Positions 42,512 through 46,567 of a DNA stretch of 46,567 nt are shown here, piece by piece (positions within the stretch are counted from its first letter, which is position 1; each line of letters opens with the position of its first letter). The DNA comes from JBBDMU01 sp040878115 (GTDB lineage: Bacteria > Bacteroidota > Rhodothermia > Balneolales > Natronogracilivirgulaceae). The position numbers and the translations under genes were made by a program. The DNA lies in NCBI GenBank assembly GCA_040878115.1, contig JBBDMV010000168.1, positions 1-46,567 on the forward strand, given 5' to 3'. The notes under the pieces are model-generated. The model saw only the letters and a program-made list of their open reading frames with translations, was not told where the DNA came from and ran no database searches.

Positions 42512-43903
42512 ATGAAAACTATAAAACGCAGAACGTTTTTAAAAAATGCTGCTGTTACCTCTGCAGGGGCTTTCGTCTTTCCTTCTATTGTACCCTCATC
42601 TATATTTGGAAATAGTGTCCCTAATAATAAGATCAATATTGGCCAGATAGGCTGCGGACGTATTGCGCGAAGTCACGATATGCCCGAAACCCTGAATCAC
42701 GATGTTGCGAGAATTATTGCTGTTTGTGACCTTGACAGGAATAGAATGGCTGACGGTAAAAAACTGGTAGAGGAGTTTTATGCCAATAAAACCGGCAGCA
42801 AGAATTATATCAACGTGAAAATGTATGAAGACTATCGCGAAATGTTGCTAAACCCCGACATTGATGCTGTAGTCATAAGTACGCCTGATCACTGGCACGT
42901 GCAGCCTGCCATTGAAGCCGCTCTCGCCAAAAAAGATGTATATCTGCAAAAACCTGTCTCCCTGACCGTTGCTGAAAGCCGCTTATTAAGCGATGTTGCA
43001 AGGCAACAGGGCACAATCGTTCAGATTGGGGCGCAAGTTCGCTCTACTTCGCCACAATTTAAATTGGCCGCTGAATTAGTGCGTAATGGAAGAATTGGCC
43101 AGTTGCATACCGTAACCGTCAACTTCCCGGCAGACAGCCCCGGAGCCATTATCCAGGAAGCGCCCGTTCCCGATCATTTAAACTATGACATGTGGCTGGG
43201 TTCAACACCTGAAATTCCTTATTCGGAACTTGGGGTCCATCCTCAAGAGGGCTATGGCCGGCCGGGGTGGTTATGGCGTGAGCAATTTGGTGCCGGGATG
43301 ATTACCGGCTGGGGCCAACATCAATTTGACCTGGCTGCCTGGGGTATGGATACTGAAAATACCGGACCTAATTCGATTGAAGCCATGGGGCAATTCCGAA
43401 GAAACAGGCCCGGCCACGTTCATGGTGATTTTATGGTAAAAGCAGAATACGAGAATGGAATTACCCTGTATTCTCATTCAAAAAGGCCTGTTGTAATTAG
43501 ATACGAGGGAACAGAAGGTTGGATAGATGTTTTTAGGGGAAATTATTCGGTAACTCCAGATAATCCGGCTACTTCAGAAGAAAACCGTAAAGTCCTTAAT
43601 GCCAGCGACCCCAAGATCCTTACTTCTAAAATCAAGGAAAATGAACTTCGTTTATATGAAATAACCAATGAACATCATGGTAACTGGCTTGACTGCATCC
43701 AAACACGAAAACAACCGATGTCACCGGTAGAAGTCGGGCACCGGATATGCAGCCTTTGCCTGATAAGCCATATTGCCATGAAAATACCAGGAAAACTGGA
43801 GTGGGATCCTCAAAACGAACAGTTCACCAATAGCGATTTGGCTAATTCCATGTTAAGCCGGGAACAGCGTGAGCCTTATGGAACCAATTACATTGAAATG
43901 TAG
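42512..43903 (+). CDS. Tat-exported Gfo/Idh/MocA family oxidoreductase (QKP variant)
   Basis: A 463-residue exported dehydrogenase-type protein. Twin-arginine signal: IKRRTFLKN at 4-12. The Rossmann motif is INIGQIGCGRIARSHDMP (about 41-58). The usual EKP is QKP here (YLQKPVSLTVAES, residues 146-148), so the Glu is replaced by Gln while the Lys stays. Substrate-side motifs WLWREQFGAGMITGWGQHQFDLAAWGM follow, a pattern common in exported members acting on glycosides. It belongs to a different branch from the two paralogues at 14696 and 22485. It is followed after 100 bases by the MR/MLE gene on the same strand and both may be one transcript. Confidence 0.88.
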   Translation: MKTIKRRTFLKNAAVTSAGAFVFPSIVPSSIFGNSVPNNKINIGQIGCGRIARSHDMPETLNHDVARIIAVCDLDRNRMADGKKLVEEFYANKTGSKNYINVKMYEDYREMLLNPDIDAVVISTPDHWHVQPAIEAALAKKDVYLQKPVSLTVAESRLLSDVARQQGTIVQIGAQVRSTSPQFKLAAELVRNGRIGQLHTVTVNFPADSPGAIIQEAPVPDHLNYDMWLGSTPEIPYSELGVHPQEGYGRPGWLWREQFGAGMITGWGQHQFDLAAWGMDTENTGPNSIEAMGQFRRNRPGHVHGDFMVKAEYENGITLYSHSKRPVVIRYEGTEGWIDVFRGNYSVTPDNPATSEENRKVLNASDPKILTSKIKENELRLYEITNEHHGNWLDCIQTRKQPMSPVEVGHRICSLCLISHIAMKIPGKLEWDPQNEQFTNSDLANSMLSREQREPYGTNYIEM

Positions 43904-44003
43904 TAAAAAATCATTTTATTACCCCATTATTGTTTGGTAGCCCATAACGCCGCCTAATGAGTCACCATCCACATTTACATACCATCCTTAAAATAAGGTT
44001 TTT

Positions 44004-45251
44004 ATGAGCAGATTCAGCCGCAGAAAATTCATAACGGGTACAACGGCTGCCGCGGCATCCATTCTTACGCCCGGCTTTGCTTCACATGCAAAATCAACGC
44101 ATAACTTTCAGGCAAGCCCCGAAAGCAAAAAAATTGAAAGAATTGAAACCTTTCCGGTACGCTATCCCTCTGTTATGCCATTCAAGTTTCTGGATGGTCC
44201 GGGCGGTACCGGACGTCCTGCGGTCCTGGTAAAGATTACCGCTGATGATGGCTCCGTAGGCTGGGGTGAAAGCGTTCCGGTTCCCCGGTGGAGCTATGAA
44301 ACTCTCGAAGCTTCGGTCATTGCGATAGATAAATATCTTGCGCCGGTCCTGAAGGGGCAGAATCCTTTTGACCTTAAAGGGATCAATGGTTTGATGAGCC
44401 AGGAAATTGCCCCCTCTTTCGCCACAGGGATGCCGATTACAAAGTCGGGAATTGATATGGCCCTTCACGATTTGATGGGCAAAATAACGGGCCGGAACAT
44501 CGCTGAACTATGGGGAAGGACTACTGGTGACGAAATAGAATTAAGCTGGACGATTAGCACTACTGATCTTGGCGAAGCTGAGGATCTGGTCCAGCAGGGG
44601 TTAGAAGAAGGATTCCGGCATTTTAATGTTAAAGTTGGCCCGAACCTGGATTATGACCTTAAGCTTGTTGATCGTGTCAAAGGGATCGTTCCTGAAAGCT
44701 TTCTTTGGGCCGATGCCAATGGCGGTTACGACCTTTCAACGGCGCTTGACGCCGCTCCCAAACTGGCTGATGCGGGTGTACCGGTTTTGGAACAGCCTAT
44801 ACCGATTAGCCAGATCACCGGTTACCAGAGACTTGTTTCCCAGGGGGCACTTCCCATTATCGTTGATGAGGGTATGGTTACACCCGCCCTGGTACTTGAG
44901 TTCATCAAACTTGAATGCATGGACGGTGTTGCCATGAAACCCGCCCGAACAGGTGGATTGTTATCAGCACGCCAGCAAATCGAGATGCTTGAACATGCCG
45001 GACTCCAATTTCTTGGAAGCGGACTTACCGATCCAGACGTATCACTTGCGGCATCTTTAATCCTTTACAGTGCTTATGATCTAAATTATCCAGCTGCCCT
45101 CAACGGCCCTCAGTTTTTGGCGGAGAGCATCATTACAGAGCCTTTTCGTCCGGTAAACGGGAAAGTGCGTGTTCCGAAGGGGCCGGGCCTGGGCGTTCAA
45201 GTGGACGAAGATAAGTTGAATGATCTTGTTCGCAGGTCAAAAACGAGCTAA
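44004..45251 (+). CDS. Tat-exported enolase-superfamily enzyme (mandelate racemase/muconate lactonizing type)
   Basis: A 415-residue protein with a twin-arginine signal (FSRRKFITG at 4-12, then AAAASILTPGFASHA). The barrel carries the usual catalytic set: K210 in FRHFNVKVGPN, metal ligands D237 (DANGGY), E263 (LEQPI), D288 (VDEGM), and K312 (MKPARTGG). The first Lys of the KxK motif is Asn here (N208), which is unusual; the second Lys, the catalytic one, is kept. Members epimerise or dehydrate alpha-carboxylate substrates such as sugar acids or dipeptides. Export is rare. Its position after an exported Gfo/Idh/MocA gene fits work on an oxidised sugar acid in the periplasm; this is inference. 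Confidence 0.88.
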   Translation: MSRFSRRKFITGTTAAAASILTPGFASHAKSTHNFQASPESKKIERIETFPVRYPSVMPFKFLDGPGGTGRPAVLVKITADDGSVGWGESVPVPRWSYETLEASVIAIDKYLAPVLKGQNPFDLKGINGLMSQEIAPSFATGMPITKSGIDMALHDLMGKITGRNIAELWGRTTGDEIELSWTISTTDLGEAEDLVQQGLEEGFRHFNVKVGPNLDYDLKLVDRVKGIVPESFLWADANGGYDLSTALDAAPKLADAGVPVLEQPIPISQITGYQRLVSQGALPIIVDEGMVTPALVLEFIKLECMDGVAMKPARTGGLLSARQQIEMLEHAGLQFLGSGLTDPDVSLAASLILYSAYDLNYPAALNGPQFLAESIITEPFRPVNGKVRVPKGPGLGVQVDEDKLNDLVRRSKTS

Positions 45252-45284
45252 GCAACATACTGAAGCAAGTTTCTTAACGCTGTA

Positions 45285-46262
45285 TTAAAGGCTTTCTTCC
45301 ACAAAGGCATCAAACTTTTCCTCTACCGATGCCGTTCCGGCGTCGCCTCGATGTACGAAAACACGATAGGCGAGTTCAAAACTTTCTCCGGGTGCTAATT
45401 CCAGCCGTTCGTATTGCGGCCAGGAAGCCCCCAGGAAACCGTAATGGCGCAAAATCCATCCTGAATGAGGAAAGTCCTGATTAGATGGGTGCTGGAAGAT
45501 CGCGAGGCCAGCGTATGTTTCATCATCGGATACGATAGAGGAATAATCGGCCCAGCCACTTTCGACAATTAAGGCGTCATCCTCCAACTCTCCGGCCGCA
45601 GTCGTGATACGATTGCCTGGCCGGCTTCCAACCGGACGTATATTAAAACCACCATAGCCGGTTTCCCCGCGACCCCGCAGAGTCACCTTCTCTGTAGAAA
45701 CATTACGGAAATGCAGGCGAAAATCAATTGACCGGCCCATTTCATCGGCTGGGTGCACCGTTATGGTTATATTTTCCTCTATGAACGGGTCCCATCCTTC
45801 ATCCAAACGCCAGCCGCTCTCAAAGGAGATGGATGCACGGTCAGCCTTCACCTCACTGTTCATGCGGCCGCGGAACAATTGCCGGGCGCCAATCAGTGCC
45901 CACGGGTCAATATTTTTGTCACCATAGGTCACATCCGGCCAAGTCCAGAAGAGGCCACGGTGATGGGGATGGTCTTCGGGGAAGTCTTCGGTCAATTTCT
46001 CGCCATCGAGTCCATAAATCGGATGAATATAATTTGATCTCCAATATTCTCCATCCATTCCTTCAGGGGGATCAATACGTCCGTGAAGGATCGAGAGAAC
46101 CGGCTGATCGCCGTCGAGAATCGTCAGGGCAGAACCGTCATCCTGAAATGAAAAGCCTTGTTCATCCTGATATTGAAATCCAACGAAGACCGCAAGCAAG
46201 GGTAAGAAAATTATCTTGAACATCATCATTTTAGTATTTGTACTATTTTTTTCTTTTTTCAT
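45285..46262 (-). CDS. DUF6807 (PmoA-type) secreted protein
   Basis: A 325-residue beta-sandwich-type protein from the ATG at 46262; nine further upstream codons are open but a signal peptide (MMMFKIIFLPLLAVFVGF) starts best from here. Family (PF14100, often named PmoA) hallmarks: RSNYIHPIYGLDGEKLTEDFPEDHPHHRGLFWTWPDV, then VTLRGRGETGYGGFNIRP and HSGWILRHYGFLGASWPQYE. The HxHHRG segment probably is a binding site. Members are found with Gfo/Idh/MocA and other sugar-catabolic genes in Bacteroidota and Planctomycetota, with no settled activity; the PmoA name is not evidence of methane oxidation. It converges with the MR/MLE gene (33 bases apart). Confidence 0.85.
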   Translation of the reverse strand: MKKEKNSTNTKMMMFKIIFLPLLAVFVGFQYQDEQGFSFQDDGSALTILDGDQPVLSILHGRIDPPEGMDGEYWRSNYIHPIYGLDGEKLTEDFPEDHPHHRGLFWTWPDVTYGDKNIDPWALIGARQLFRGRMNSEVKADRASISFESGWRLDEGWDPFIEENITITVHPADEMGRSIDFRLHFRNVSTEKVTLRGRGETGYGGFNIRPVGSRPGNRITTAAGELEDDALIVESGWADYSSIVSDDETYAGLAIFQHPSNQDFPHSGWILRHYGFLGASWPQYERLELAPGESFELAYRVFVHRGDAGTASVEEKFDAFVEESL

Positions 46263-46289
46263 ATAGAGCTGGTTTCCTGTTTTCCGCAA

Positions 46290-46567
46290 AGGCTAAAAAT
46301 ATTGACGTAAGCTATTGATTAACAACTTACCGTACATCTATGATGCCAGCCGGTACGGGTGTCCCGCCCCCGGCATAAATTATTACATAGCAGTAGTTTG
46401 AGTTTATGAGTTCATCATTAACCACCCCCTGTTTTTGAGGTCTATGGCTTAGCAGATTTTAGAAGTAATAAGTTAGAATTCAAAACATCAGAACACACTC
46501 ATTACCTTAATACAACGTTCCCCTCCTTTTTAAGGAGGGGTCAGGGGTGGTAATCCTATGAACATGA
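46290..46567. other. Right-end intergenic stretch with a palindromic repeat
   Basis: No ORF. A perfect inverted repeat, CCCCTCCTT (46520-46528) and AAGGAGGGG (46532-46540) with a 3-base loop, is followed by TCAGGGGTGG. Such GGAGGGG palindromes are common dispersed intergenic repeats in Bacteroidota. The PmoA-type gene promoter should lie near the left end. Confidence 0.5.

Noticed and set aside
45285..46262. Methane or ammonia monooxygenase subunit suggested by the family name PmoA
   Set aside because: The DUF6807/PmoA label is only a database name; the protein is a secreted non-membrane beta-type protein with no monooxygenase features.

Overview
The window looks like a chromosomal accessory region of a Bacteroidota/Balneolota-type bacterium, possibly a salt-tolerant Balneolaceae relative. 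The basis is a SusC/SusD pair with a FecR/ECF-sigma signalling set, many lipoproteins with LxxC lipoboxes, a TAnnTTTG-type promoter candidate, and several very acidic secreted proteins. No rRNA, tRNA or CRISPR array was recognised. Positions 6000-6099 are a 100-N scaffold gap flanked by a 55-bp exact duplicate, so this spot is a draft-assembly join.

Left part (1-10.8 kb): the end of an IS21-like element cuts off the 5' end of an AlkC-type DNA repair gene. A TauE/SafE permease follows, then a divergent pair (a 96-aa unknown protein and a Y-family DNA polymerase), a SulP anion transporter, a decayed stretch with a broken YfcC-type transporter around the gap, an M13 metallopeptidase, a DUF4168-like lipoprotein and a tandem DUF427 protein.

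Middle part (10.8-24.5 kb): an FAD-dependent oxidoreductase converges on a four-gene minus-strand operon (SUMF1-fold protein, Tat-exported Gfo/Idh/MocA oxidoreductase, ThuA-like protein, Tat-exported hydroxypyruvate-isomerase-like protein). A repeat-rich zone follows: a perfect 28-bp hairpin and a decayed REP-associated tyrosine transposase (RAYT) between two REP-like palindromes, with a third palindrome 6 kb away. Beyond it lie two more Gfo/Idh/MocA genes, a TlpA-like lipoprotein, an acidic lipoprotein of unknown function and an unlisted 44-codon ORF.

Right part (24.5-46.3 kb): ECF sigma and FecR genes are divergent. FecR is followed on the minus strand by SusC with an STN signalling domain, SusD, two overlapping amidohydrolase-fold genes (one without the usual metal ligands), a Tat-exported DegT-type aminotransferase, a ceramidase remnant, a DUF1080 3-keto-glycoside hydrolase-like lipoprotein, an exported protein with three RidA units in one chain, and a cytochrome-c-containing PVC-type dehydrogenase. 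On the plus strand sigma is followed by a nitrilase-family gene, a Tat-exported Gfo/Idh/MocA gene and a Tat-exported mandelate-racemase/muconate-lactonizing-type gene. A DUF6807 (PmoA) gene closes the window.

Working idea (inference): the right two thirds encode an envelope-based pathway that imports and oxidises a modified sugar or glycoside. Seven proteins carry Tat twin-arginine signals, so cofactor-loaded NAD(P)-type and PLP-type enzymes would be exported folded. SusCD would import substrate under sigma/FecR control. The Gfo/Idh/MocA, ThuA, DUF1080 and isomerase-like proteins match families of 3-keto-glycoside chemistry. The DegT plus triple-RidA pair suggests amine/imine chemistry in the same compartment.
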